Below are positions 1 through 10,700 of a DNA stretch of 64,000 bases, in pieces (the first letter of the stretch is position 1; each line of letters begins with the position of its first letter). Below the pieces are notes generated by a model. It worked only from the letters and a program-made list of their open reading frames with translations. It had not been told where the DNA came from and searched no databases. This DNA is from Trogon surrucura (lineage: Eukaryota; Chordata; Aves; Trogoniformes; Trogonidae), in contig CM036624.1 in NCBI GenBank assembly GCA_020746105.1, positions 20,606,084 through 20,670,083 on the forward strand. The letters are read 5' to 3'. The translations under genes were made by a program, and so were the position numbers.

Positions 1-216
1 GGCAGAGGAAATAGTTCCAAAGCAAAGTACTGCAGTACCAGCTGCATGGATGCCCTATCGCAGGAATTAGTGTATTGTTTTAATGATTTTAGGGTTTGGA
101 TGCATTCCTTTGAAACGCACGCTTGAACTGGTGTTTACTAAACTGTTGCCAAGGCGTTATGCATTGGGGATATTGTGATGGAGGGGAAAAAACACATTGC
201 CACAGATGTAGTGTAG

Positions 217-239
217 TTTTTTTTATTTTATTTTATTTT
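217..239. repeat. (TTTTA)n T-rich tract
   Basis: A run of eight T is followed by three TTTTA-type units and then a TCTG run. This is a simple low-complexity tract. It could be the decayed tail of an old retroelement, but no element body is recognisable next to it. Confidence 0.7.
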
Positions 240-514
240 GTCTGTCTGTATTGACTCAGCACCATGGCAGCTGTTCTCTTTTCAAATAGCTTTGTTTTCC
301 TGAGGCATAGTCTGTACTTATTTCAGGAAGCTGTAGAGGAAGGAGAGCAAGTAAAGGACTCCAGATGAATTTCTGAACACAACCATTCCCACACTATTTA
401 GGAGTAAATTTTATATCCATGCATACGTTTGCAGATGGCCTGAAAAGAAATGGAAACTTGAAAGTTTTAAGACAACAGTGTTCTGAAAGGATGGTGTGCT
501 GGTATTTTTAACAG

Positions 515-528
515 TGTGTGTGTGTGTG
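515..528. repeat. (TG)7 microsatellite
   Basis: Seven perfect TG units are seen directly, followed by a short imperfect continuation (GAAAGTGTG). The array is short and probably only weakly polymorphic. Confidence 0.8.
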
Positions 529-926
529 AAAGTGTGAATCTGACCTTGAAGGCAAAAGGCCTTTGTGCAAAGAACAATTGTGCCCATTTTACTGGTAAAA
601 ACTAGAGGTGTAGCCTTCGAGTGCTTTGTCCAGTATTTCACAAAGTCTGACAAAGCTAAAAATAGGATAAACTAAGCCTTGCCACTAGCAGAGAATTCCT
701 AGGGAGTGCTCTTGGGGTGAGATCTGCATTATTCTGTTTCTGAGCCAGAGGCCACCTGAGTAAGGTTTGTCATGTCTGCTGCAGTGATTTGCCATCTCAC
801 TTGACTGTTTGCTCCTGCCTTCTGGAAGCGTGGTACTTCCTGACTGAGGAAAAAGAATGCAGACCCTGATGAAAACTAGTAGAGAAGGCCCTCAATACTG
901 GAAAGATATCTGTGTACTACATGCTC

Positions 927-953
<27 letters not shown>
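927..953 (+). repeat. A27 homopolymer
   Basis: Twenty-seven consecutive A are seen directly. In mammals such a run would suggest an L1-mobilised insertion. CR1, the dominant bird LINE, leaves octamer repeats rather than poly-A tails. I see no processed-transcript body or target-site duplication around the run, so I treat it as a simple repeat. Confidence 0.85.
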
Positions 954-957
<4 letters not shown>

Positions 958-1479
958 CTATAGTATCTGATTAAGGATTAATTTCTTTTGGCAAATTTTC
1001 TTTTTGCCATGTATTTTGCTATTCAGTGGTTTTCCTCCCCGCCTCCCCGGCCCTCATGAATGCAGAATTCCAAGAGCTTGCTATCCTTCCTGCTCTGAGA
1101 ATATACCGCCTCTTGGGGCAGGCGGTGAATGTCTACTTAGCACTAAGTTAGCTTGCTTCCTTACTGATGTTGCCAACAGGCACCCAGTTTTTTAAATACT
1201 TGTAGAAGTGGAACATCGCGGCGGATCAGGGAAGCGTCAGGCAAATTTCAAAACACTAGTGCTGAGCTCTTTGTTTGAAAGTGGGGAGAGGTGCTACGTA
1301 GCCGCTCTTAGGTAATTTGTGTTCAGTGAATTCTCCCTCAATGTCCTGTTATATTAATCCTGAGACACTTGTCGTGAGTCAGCCAAAGGATTAAGAGAGA
1401 AAACTTTGAGTTGCTCAGAATTTCCTGGCCATATGCTTGGCCTTAAAGGATGTGTTAAGTATCAGGTGATTCAAATTGA

Positions 1480-1655
1480 AAAGCTCGGCAGCTTTGTAAT
1501 CTCCTGGTCTCTGAAGTCACTTCGACTATGGATGCCAGAAGCAGAAGCTCCAAGACTAGATCATTGCTGTGTGCGTTTGGTACATCTTGCGACTGCTGCT
1601 TTAAGAGCAAAGATCCAAAAAGAAAAGCTCTTGGCCATTTCTTTCCTGTCATAGA
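1480..1655 (+). other. Candidate 5' coding exon (weak)
   Basis: An in-frame stop at 1,477-1,479 is followed by an open frame. Its ATG at 1,528-1,530 has A at -3 and G at +4, a strong Kozak context. The frame gives about 42 residues starting MDARSRSSKTRS, with a Cys-rich, basic stretch after residue 20 (CDCC, then KDPKRK). It runs into GTAAGT at 1,656-1,661, an excellent splice donor, and stops two codons later at 1,657-1,659. If real, it would be a first coding exon ending in phase 2, possibly an alternative N-terminus. I do not recognise the peptide. Short frames with a chance donor are common in 64 kb, and both strands are open here, so this remains speculative. Confidence 0.2.
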
Positions 1656-4357
1656 GTAAGTACCTGAAAATAATTATACCCCCTTACTGGAAATATTTGG
1701 CATCAGTGCTGTGGCTCCACCATTAACATTTTTTACAATTTCTTTCCTGACTGCCAGTTCTTTTTTATTACTGCCTTGTTAGTCTGATGAAATGATGACA
1801 ATCTTCTATCGTTGCTGTGGATGCAGCCAAATGGCATAAGAACATTTGTCTACAAAAGTAACTGAATAAGAGACTGAAATGGCCGATTAATAACAGCACC
1901 CGCCTTACATTATCTGTAGAGCCTGGCCATGCACGCACCACAATCTCTCAAGGTTTTGTACATTGAAGCTAAAGAGATATGCTTCTGTTTTAACTAAATC
2001 CAGGTACAGTTCTCCAAAATATTATTTATTCTTCAAGGCCTTCCACTTCATCCCTTTCCAAAATTTCTAGCGATTTTGCTGTTTGGATATCGAGTGTTTG
2101 GCAAAAGCCTCTCTGTTTAATGGGCCTCTGAATAGAGGACAATCTTTCTAATTGAGAGCTGATCTTAAGCCATATTCTCTTATGGCCATCACAGAAATGT
2201 ACAGCAAATACCCTGGAATTTTGAATAGACTTGAATCAAAGTCTTGGACAATGCAATTACGGATCTTACTTTTTACAGTTCGTCTTTTACCTGCATACTG
2301 TTTTTACTTACAAATTCTAAATTATTCTTGACTTTGGGAAAAATTTGTGTCTACTTCATCTTGGGCTTTTTTTCTACTCAAACTAAGCACAAATGACTGA
2401 ACATCTCATTTAGCATGACTGTCTTTACATTAGCGGAATCCATAGGCAAACAAACATGATGCTGTTGAACAACTGTCAGGAAATAAAATGTCATTTTACC
2501 ACCTAAAATGACTACTCCTGTACCTTTCTCACTTCTGTGGCTAACAGAACAAAAGCACCTTGAATTGTGAGGTGAAATCAGGCCTCCGAGGTTTTTTCCT
2601 TCTACTAGTTCAATGTCCAACTCTTTGTTCTTGCCTCGTCATAGATACTAATATTAAAGACCAGAACCTCACAAAAGGTGTATGACATGCTTAGTATATA
2701 TCACTCAGCTTTTGATCTGTCCTCTTGTTTTCCTTTATCTACTCTCATGTTCTAGATTTGCCCAATTTAAACTGCATGCCCTTAGGGCAGGGCACACCTC
2801 CGTGTATATTAATTAATGCTTGAGCCTTTCTATTCACTGCACCGTGTCAAGCATATCCTCTACTGGCTGGCTGAGACCCCATGAGCGGTAGCGAGGTTAT
2901 AAAGCACTGCTTGAAATGAGTCCCTGTGTGGTTGTTAAAGTGCATTCATTGTCTGTCTGCCTATCTCTTCTCTTACCGCACTTTCCTTCAGTTCTCCTTG
3001 ACCCAAAATTACGCTCAGTTTCCGTCAATTTTAAGTCCTTTTTACGTGGCTAAATTCCTAATTCAATTCTGCAATGAAATATTTGGACACACTTTTACAC
3101 TCCCCTCCTGAATTGAGTCTCTCATAGATGCTGACCCAACTTCTTCCTCTTTTTCTGCTTGTGAATGGAAGGAAAAAGGATGGATTCTTGTGCTAGCTTC
3201 TCTTTTTTTTTGTAGTGAATTTCTGTAGTAAACTGCTTCTATTCTAGTGGTCTTCTCTTGAAGTATTTCCTCTGAAAAAGTGTGTTGAGACTGCTAGTCA
3301 CATTGTTTTATATTCCTGATTTTTGGTACAGGTACTGCAGGACTGTCTTGGGAAGACACCATCCTGTACTTCTCTAGCTGTGATCAGCCTCTGCGCTGCC
3401 AAAGCTTTCTTCCTCCATTCTGGCATCTATTTTCATGTTCGTCTCTGTGTGGGTTTTTGGTTATTCTGTTTGTGTTTTCCAGTCACCCAGCTGCATTCCT
3501 ACTGCTGTTAGGTGCTTTCCTGTTTTCATATGTTAAGAGTTTGTTTAGTATATCAAGAGTTTGTCTGGGGTGTTGAAAACTTCAGTGGTGAAAACTGTAT
3601 TTCTGTGTCTTGAATGCATTTTTGAAAGACTACACAAAAATAAGGATCTTGTAAATCTGAAACAATAATTGTATTATGCAGAGTAGGTGTGTGCTTTGAT
3701 TTGTGAAGAGGAAAAAAAAACAGGAAAGGAGAAGTCCAATTTAGCTGCCTAATACTTTTTTTGTTAGCTGGGTCTGCTGCAGTATTTTGATGTTAACCTA
3801 GTTAAATGGTATCACTGAAGCCTGTGTGCTTTCGATAATATTTCTTGGAGCAGAATGATATTTTAATTGCCCTCCTGCTTGTCTGATGCTCTGGCCAGGT
3901 ATTGGCAACGAGAGCGAAAGGTACGGATTTGCCGGTAGTGATGCAACTGACAACAGTACAACTGGATATTTGGAGAAGAAGTAAAAATTGGTTTTGCTGC
4001 CCTTAGGAGTATAAAAAGAGAAGGCTTGTTTTGAGATAAGACCTTAGGACTTAGTGTAGGAAGTTGTCTCATATCTCGTTTTACTGCATGCTAAACAGAC
4101 TACTCTTGACCTGTTTTTCCAAACACTCTCATGTACCTATCTGTGTCTCTGCCACAGTCTTCCATTTAAGAAACATTTTCAAGTTAGTTGAAGTTTCTTC
4201 CTGGCTTTAGGGGTGCCTAGTTTCCTGGACTGGCATCTGCAAAGCTGTTTCATGCAATCCTACTACTACCAGGCTACCTGCTGATCCCACTTAAGCCAAA
4301 GCCTCAGAGCTCCTGAACTAGGTCTCTGGAGTGCAACATGGAAACGCCTGTCTTACA
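1656..4357. other. Non-coding sequence, no gene seen
   Basis: No gene is supported. Frames are about 80 codons or less. A motif near 2,780-2,800 (TTAGGGCAGGGCAC after a TCTAGATT-like string) resembles the 3' end of ancient L3/CR1-type LINEs, but it is too short to call. The rest is AT-rich unique sequence with short T-runs. Confidence 0.6.
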
Positions 4358-5334
4358 AATCATAGAATCATAGAATGTTAGGGATTGGAAGGGACCTCAA
4401 AAGATCATCAAGTCCAATCCCCCTGCCAGAGCAGGAATGCCTAGACTATGCCACACAGGAACGTGTCCAGGCAGGTCTTGAATGTCTCCAGAGAAGGAGA
4501 CTCCACAACCTCTCTGGGCAGCTTGTTCCAGGGCTCCGTCACCCTCACTGAGAAGAAGTTTCTTCTCGAGTTTAAGCGGAACCTCTTATGTTCCAGTTTC
4601 AGACCATTACCCCTTGTCCTATCAGTGGTTGTCACCGAGAAGAGCCTGGCTCCATCCTCGTGACACTCACCCTTAATATATTTGTAAACATTAATGAGGT
4701 CACCCCTCAGCCTCCTCTTCTCCAAACTAAAGAGCCCCAGCTCCTTCAGTCTTTTCTCATAAGGGAGATGCTCCACTCCCTTAATCATCCTAGTTGCCCT
4801 GTGCTGGACTCTCTCCAGCACTTCCCTGTCTTTCTTGAACTGAGGGGCCCAGAACTGGACACAGTATTCCAGATGGGGTCTCACCAGGGCAGAGTAGAGG
4901 GGAAGGAGAACCTCTCTCGACCTACTAACCACCCCCCTTCTAATACACCCCAGGATGCCATTGGCCTTCCTGGCCACAAGGGCACAGTGCTGGCTCATGG
5001 TCATCCTGCTGTCCACCAAGACTCCCAGGTCCCTTTCCCCTACACTACTCTCTAATAAGTCATTCCCCAACTTATACTGGAACCTGGGGTTGTTCCTACC
5101 CAGATGCAAGACCCTACATTTACCCTTGTTATATTTCATTAAATTTTTCCCCGCCCAACGCTCCAGCCTGTCCAGGTCTCGCTGGATGGCAGCACAGCCT
5201 TCTGGTGTGTCAGCCACTCCTCCCAGCTTGGTGTCATCAGCAAATTTGCTGATAGTACTCTCTAGTCCCTCATCCAAGTCATCGATGAATATATTGAATA
5301 ATACTGGTACTCCGTAAGTGTGCTCAGAGCGCAA
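4358..5334 (-). mobile_element. CR1 LINE, 5'-truncated, with 3' octamer tail
   Basis: This is a non-LTR retrotransposon of the CR1 family, read on the minus strand. Its 3' end, at the low-coordinate side, carries two copies of the CR1 terminal octamer ATTCTATG (4,359-4,376 on the opposite strand). Next to it is a 3' UTR of about 80 bp containing the hallmark GGTCCCTTCCAA-type string and the GATCTTTTGAGG block. The body encodes the last part of the reverse transcriptase. Full CR1 elements are about 4.5 kb, so roughly the 3' fifth remains, the usual outcome of target-primed reverse transcription. The exact 5' boundary lies between about 5,310 and 5,334, because similarity to CR1 fades upstream of the VLFNIF motif. 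CR1 normally makes no clear target-site duplication and none was seen. The open frame suggests a fairly recent insertion. Confidence 0.95.
4441..5334 (-). pseudogene. CR1 ORF2 reverse-transcriptase C-terminal fragment
   Basis: This is an uninterrupted 297-codon frame on the minus strand, ending at a TAG at 4,441-4,443 just before the CR1 3' UTR. Residues 11-16 read VLFNIF and residues 31-34 read FADD, the catalytic motif of CR1-type reverse transcriptases, where the two Asp bind metal. The thumb and C-terminal region follow: a [12 protein letters not shown] block near 75, LGVLVD near 107, the [19 protein letters not shown] segment near 150, and [20 protein letters not shown] near the end. The endonuclease and most of the palm and finger motifs are missing, so it cannot be an active protein. 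The first ten residues do not clearly match CR1. The GVP directly before VLF suggests loss of the short block that normally lies between them, or a chance junction. The start is a truncation edge, not a real initiation codon. Confidence 0.9.
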
Positions 5335-7464
5335 CTGGTGCCTGTCATTCCCTGCACTGGAAAGAGGAAGGGCAAATTGCTAGGTGAAGGGACAGTGATG
5401 AGAATGCATGTATAAATACAGAGTGGGAATAAGAGGAGTATTGCCTGTACTAAGACACGGTCACCTGAAACACCTGACTCAGCTGGATTTTTGAATTGTG
5501 AAAGAATGGGCACTTGGTGAATGATCCCAAGTGCAAGGGGTGGGGGGAGTGAGTGTGTTTACAGCCCCTCAGTGTGAAATATCAAATCGCTTACTGAAGT
5601 CCTTCAGCCCAACTCCTTTCCTCCACACCATTCCCATCACGTCCTTGGCATCACGTGCATTGCATGGAGAGCCCAAGTGCTCAACTCGACACTGGAGCTG
5701 CTGAGCAGCAGCCTTGAGGTTCGGAAATACAATGCTGAGTGGGAGCTGGGACCCTTTTGCAAAGGGTGAGGATGAGGATACTAATTTTGCGCTGCATTGG
5801 ATTTGCAAAATCGTTGGAGAATCTTCATCACAAAACGTGCGGATTCTGTCTTGTGCTGGGTGGAGCAGCTCTGTGTGATAGCCAGATGCTCCTTGTGTTT
5901 TTCATTTTCAAAAAATTGTTGGTGCCTAGCAGAAGTAAGTCTAGACTTCTGTCTGCAAGGAAGCATAGAGAGGAGATGAACTGCTAAATGGGAGAGAATA
6001 GGTTTATTTCTGCTGATTTCCACAGACTTGCTGCTTCTGCCATCATCTGAGAAAGAAATCAGAGCCATTAAATTTTTGAGAAGAAAAAGCGTAAATTGAG
6101 TATTTTACATTTTGAACCAGTAGATGTCAGCAGTTCCTTTTGAAATCGCTCTGGAAATGTAGCAGTAAATGAACTGACTTGTTCACATTGCAACTTCTCT
6201 ATGATATAAAAATATTTTCCGAAAAAAACATGTTCTGTAAAAAATATAGCTAAGAGGTGGGGATGGACAGCCTCCTCCTAGTTTTTGGTGAAACCGGCAT
6301 GAAGAACCATAAAACAAGAAATGTCACATATTCTTGTAATGATCCAATTTTTAGTCTCTTATTTGGTATAGGTTTTTTAGACGCATTAAGATTGTATGAA
6401 ATAGTTTTATTCCATTAGTCTGTAAATCAAGAATAGTATCACTGAAATCTGAACTGGTAGCCACTGTAAAAGTACCCCAGTGGGATGAAAACAAATCACA
6501 TAATGTCCTTATTGCTGTTTTTTGGTCTGTACTGCTAACGATGCTTAAATTAACATTCTTATACCGGTCCACTCCTTTGACCTTGAGCCAATATCAAAAG
6601 TGTTTGCAAAAACATCTGTAGAAGATACATTTATTTTTAGCTTGAGAGTCAGCAGGGGGAGCTCACACCCATTTGGTTCAGCTTGCCAGATAATGGTTAT
6701 TAAAGACATTTTAAACTAGGCCATTTTATTTATGCACACACCCACTCACCCTCTTAGAGATGTATATGGGATTCCTAGAATTTATAATCTATACCTTAGC
6801 AGACTGTTTGAAAAGTCTCATTCTCATATCCTCATGCCAGACATTTCATAAAAAGAGGGATATGATGAACAAATATTTAAAACCAGTTTTAAAAAATTAT
6901 TTTCTTTTACTTATTATCTCAAGGCAGTGGGAAGGAGACAATGTGTTCCTCCACCCTGTGTTGATACGCATTGATCCTGGAGTTGATACTCGCTGAAGAA
7001 ATGCAGTGAGCCCAGATCTCTAAGGAAGCTGGATGCTTTGAGAATATAGTCATTAAGAAAGAAGTTAAAATCAGCTAATTTTCAATAGTTTAGTATGAGA
7101 TTAGTAAAGTCAACTTTGTTTTTCTTAAATTGTTTGGAAAAGGGACATTCTGATTCATCTGACTGCATTCATACTAAGCTGCTTCCTTTTCATTTCATGT
7201 GAATATGAATCAGACTTTTACCGTAGGTCCACAATACTTTCTGGAATATCGCTTGGAAGAGTTAGTGCAAGCCAGAGAGACAGTCTCTGGAAGATCTGCT
7301 ACAGTCTTGTGCTAAATGGTGCTGTTTAATTGCCTTGTGTGTATACATCTGATGTTTGGAGGATTCTTAACTGGCTTGTAATTATGTAAGAGAAATACAA
7401 TTTCTGCATACAGATCTTGAGCCACTTTGGGTAAAGAAGCATTTTTACTTCGCTCTGTCAGGAC
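5335..7464. other. Non-coding sequence, no gene seen
   Basis: No gene is supported. Overlapping frames of 60-95 codons occur on both strands at 5,570-6,070, a typical chance pattern in a stop-poor patch. A G-rich string lies at about 5,537-5,549, but there is only one long G-run, so no quadruplex is predicted. The rest is AT-rich unique sequence. Confidence 0.6.
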
Positions 7465-7568
7465 ACAATTAAGTGACTGGCCGAAGGTCACACAGCAGAC
7501 AGCTGGCAGTGCGGGGAATAGACACCCTTTCTCCTCAGGTTTCTGTGTGGTGCTCATCTATAGTGCCA
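7465..7568 (-). mobile_element. MIR SINE fragment
   Basis: The core reads TTAAGTGACTGGCCGAAGGTC then ACACAGC, followed by GGCAGTGCGGGGAATAGACACCC. This matches the reverse complement of the MIR core (TGTGTGACCTTGGGCAAGTTACTTAA and its upstream AATCCCGGCTCTGCCAC). The tail GTGGTGCTCATCTATAGTGCC fits the tRNA-derived head of MIR in the same orientation. MIR is a tRNA-derived SINE spread by L2-type LINEs in early amniotes and is present in birds only as old, diverged copies. The identification is by eye against the remembered consensus. Confidence 0.75.
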
Positions 7569-10500
7569 TGTCACTGCCTTGGGCAAATGAAGAGATTTTC
7601 TATTTTCTGATGGCCTTTAAGTTTTCAGATGTTTGTTAACGTCACATGTATTATTTCCCCAGATACTTTTTCAATGTAACTGAGAACGTTTTAACTTGTT
7701 GATTGTATTGATTTTTGATGTAGAAATAGCAGGCTGCTCCATTTCAAACTAAATTTCAAGGGCATGAAGATTGTTAGAATGGAAAAGACACTTAGCTCAA
7801 CACAATTGTTCCTTTTATTTTTATCTCCGTCAGGCGTAGAAAGAGCTTGAGAGGTCCTAGCCCTATTCTGTATATCCTGGATGAAATCCCAATTGCTGTA
7901 GATGCTGAAAGAGAAGAAGCTGCAGCTCTTTTTTTTTTTCCTCTCTCCAGAGGCTTTTGCAGTTGCCTGTCTATGCAGCCCTTTTCCGAATCCGTAGGAA
8001 GGACCACTGATGCAGACCTCTCTTCTGTACATTCACTGGTTATTGTGTGTAGCAGAGTTATTTTGCTGTGCCTCAAGAGCCCTCCACCTGTTACCAGGTT
8101 AGTCAAGACATGAAATGTAGAGGAGAGAGGGTTTCAAGTGGGTAACTGGCTCCAGTTCCTGTTGACCTCCAGCTGCTTCCAGTGAACTCACATCTGCCCA
8201 CGTGAGGAAGGCAAAGCCTTATTTTGTGATCATAGGGCATTGAGAGAAAATGAATGTGATGGGAGAAGGAGCAGCTGTATCTAGTCTAGGTATACCTTGT
8301 ATTTATCTTTTCTTCTGTGATTTTAACGCATTCCCTATGTATGTTAAAATACAGACTAAAAAAAAAAGGGGGTTGTGTGCGCTATTCCTGCCCTCCTCCA
8401 TCAGCAAGTTTTTAAACCACTGACATGCTGGCAGCTGCAGCATGACAAAAATGATGCTGTTTAGGGTAGCTCCCTCTTTGGCACAGGCTGGAATGAAATT
8501 GGGGAAGACATGACATTAAAAAGAGCTCGTTTAAAATCGAGTGCTGATTACCCACTTCCATAAATACATTGGAACACAAGAAACTTATTGCACTTGGACA
8601 TATTTGCAAGCTGCTTTTTGGAAATGGATACAAGTACACTCTGAATAATATACTTTTGCTGCTTGACTGACAGACAGTCTCTCAACGGTTCTACCAAAAA
8701 GCAACTTAGGCTAGATTGTTCAGCAGGATGGAATGTCAGAGCTTAGTTTTCATTCTTTCCGTGATGCTTAAGAGAATTCAGCAAGTACAAGAGAGCTTGA
8801 GAGGGAGAGTGATTCTACTGTAAAATGCAAAATCATAGTACTTTCCAGCAAATGAGAAGTATAGGAGGCATTGGTCTGGGTGCTAAATCACGGAGCAGCC
8901 TTTTTTCATAAACACTATGATGAGTCAAAACTATAGCAATACAGACTAAAATGTTCTACGTAAAAATTTCTTGACTGTAGTACTTCTGAAGGACTCGATG
9001 TGTATAAAACAAAGACTTAACATTTCAAATCTGTTTATAGAAAGCTGTTTCTCATTCTAGGACTGATGACACGTGGTCAGTCCAGAGTCCTAAGCAAAGA
9101 TACTAAGGTCTTAGCAAAACAAAACCACAGCGTAAAAAGTCTGTGGGTTTAGTGTGTGTGGCGTTTTTAATTTGGTTTTTTTTGTTTGTTTTTTTTTCCC
9201 CCTAAAGTGGCACTGCTTTTTATGCATGTACAAAACAGAATTTGACAACAAGCAGGAAATTAAAAAAGTTATCTCTGAATAGGGAGTGTAAAATATTCTA
9301 AAATAAAGGAAGCAAACAGAAACCAAATTACAGTGTGACATTGAGTCTTCTGATATCACACAGAAGATATTATTTAAAAAAAGAAGCTTAACGTAAGTAT
9401 ATGAGTGACTACACCATATTTCAAAAATTTTTCTTTGACTTGATTACCTCCAGAGCAGGACCAAACCCCCTAAACTTACACTTTCCCATGCCATGTTTTT
9501 ATCTGCTTCAGCACTGGATGGAACACTAAAATCTGTCTTCTGTTTTGAAATAATGTGCTGAATTTGTTTTGTACTTATATAAAATTGTAGAAAAATTTAT
9601 CGAGATGTGAATGCTAATTTATACAGTGTCCAGAAATCAGGTATAACCTATACAGGCTTGCTGCACATTGCTAACATGGATCTGTAAACGAGGGCAAAGG
9701 AGACTGAATATTAAGGACAAAGGCAGGTAACTCATACCAGCAGTGACAGAACTGGGAACAGACAACTGGAACTGCATGCTCAGTCCTTGCACACTTGGAA
9801 CAAACTGTTCCACTTAAAGGCAGGGGAGGAATATGCCACTTAAGTGGCTTACTAGATGCTTTATAGGTTCTTTATGCAAGTTTGGTAACAGCAGAAAAAG
9901 TTGGTATGTTACCTGTTGCTTGTGTGAAGAAGTTTTATCTAGGTAGCATTCTCTCTGTTTTAATCTGTGTTTCATTGCTACGATGGGAAGTAGTGTTGGA
10001 AGTGATGTAATGACATGTCTGATAGCTGCCATGGCCATGAAATAAAATTCCTTTATTCAGAGGAGCAGCTGCCTTCTGTACTGTTAAAGTACAGAAGTAG
10101 GGAAGATACTAGAGACTTCAGGGATGTCAGCTGATATTTATTAATGACTTAAAAATTTGATTCTTCCTCAATGTGATTTAAAATGTTTATGCAATTGAAA
10201 TTTAAAAATTTGTTTTAAACCTTCTGCAAATTATGGCTCCATCAGCAATTTTATTTTCAATTTGACCTGTAATGCCATGTATCATTGCTCCGAGTCATGT
10301 ACTGCATCCAAGAAGGAAGACAAACTCAGTCTCCTTATTTTGACGTTGTTTAAATGTAATGATTTTCAGCAGCCTAGTGCTGTTGTTTGTAATACTGAAT
10401 GATATTTGAAAGATAATTCAGCTCAGTATCTTGCATCCTGTTAGATCCCATGTGAATTTAACAGTTTCACACTGTAGTCAAAAGAAATATAAAACTAACA

Positions 10501-10579
10501 TGAGGCACTATATGAAAACCCAAGAGAAAACACCAGCTTCAGTCCTGTGGTGAAAATGTGAATGCATAGAAATGGATGT
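7569..10579. other. Non-coding sequence, no gene seen
   Basis: No gene is supported. The stretch contains a T11 run at 7,929-7,939 flanked by AGCTGCAG-type and CT-rich sequence, and a T-rich tract at about 9,175-9,200 followed by a C-run. Frames up to 113 codons overlap on opposite strands near 7,690-8,110 and look like shadows in a stop-poor segment. Confidence 0.6.
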
Positions 10580-10700
10580 AGATATCCACATTTTACAGGC
10601 TGAGAAGCCATGGCATATAGAGATTATTTGTTGAAGATCATAGTAAATTAGCCCCAAAGGCCAGAAAAGAACCCAAATCGCCTAATGCCTCCTTCAGAAA
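10580..10700 (-). mobile_element. MIR SINE fragment, diverged
   Basis: The run CCACATTTTACAGGCTGAGAA, then GGCATATAGAGATTATTTGTTGAAGATCATAG and AGAACCCAAATCGCCTAATGCC, follows the reverse complement of MIR step by step. It matches the ATTTTACAGATGAGGAAACTGAGGC block, the GAGAGGTTAAGTAACTTGCCCAAGGTCA block and the GAACCCAGG block. Divergence is higher than in the 27.1 kb copy, as expected for an element well over 100 Myr old. Confidence 0.6.

Larger units (their letters stand above)
1..1479. other. Non-coding sequence, no gene seen
   Basis: I see no gene here. Open frames are 80 codons or less and low in complexity. The stretch holds a TTTTA tract, a short TG repeat and an A27 tract, listed separately. 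Around 1,215-1,235 there is a small cluster of CpGs without further structure. It reads as vertebrate intergenic or intronic DNA. Confidence 0.6.

Noticed and set aside
927..953. A27 as the tail of a processed pseudogene
   Set aside because: No transcript-like body, polyadenylation-signal arrangement or target-site duplication was seen upstream or downstream.
2755..2830. Possible L3/CR1-type ancient LINE 3' end (TTAGGGCAGGGCAC)
   Set aside because: The match is about 14 bp with weak flanking similarity, too little to support an element.
4588..5317. Plus-strand frames of 120-155 codons over the CR1
   Set aside because: They are antisense shadows of the CR1 reverse-transcriptase frame.
5535..5552. 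G-quadruplex from GGGGTGGGGGGAG
   Set aside because: Four well-separated G-runs are not present within the usual loop lengths.
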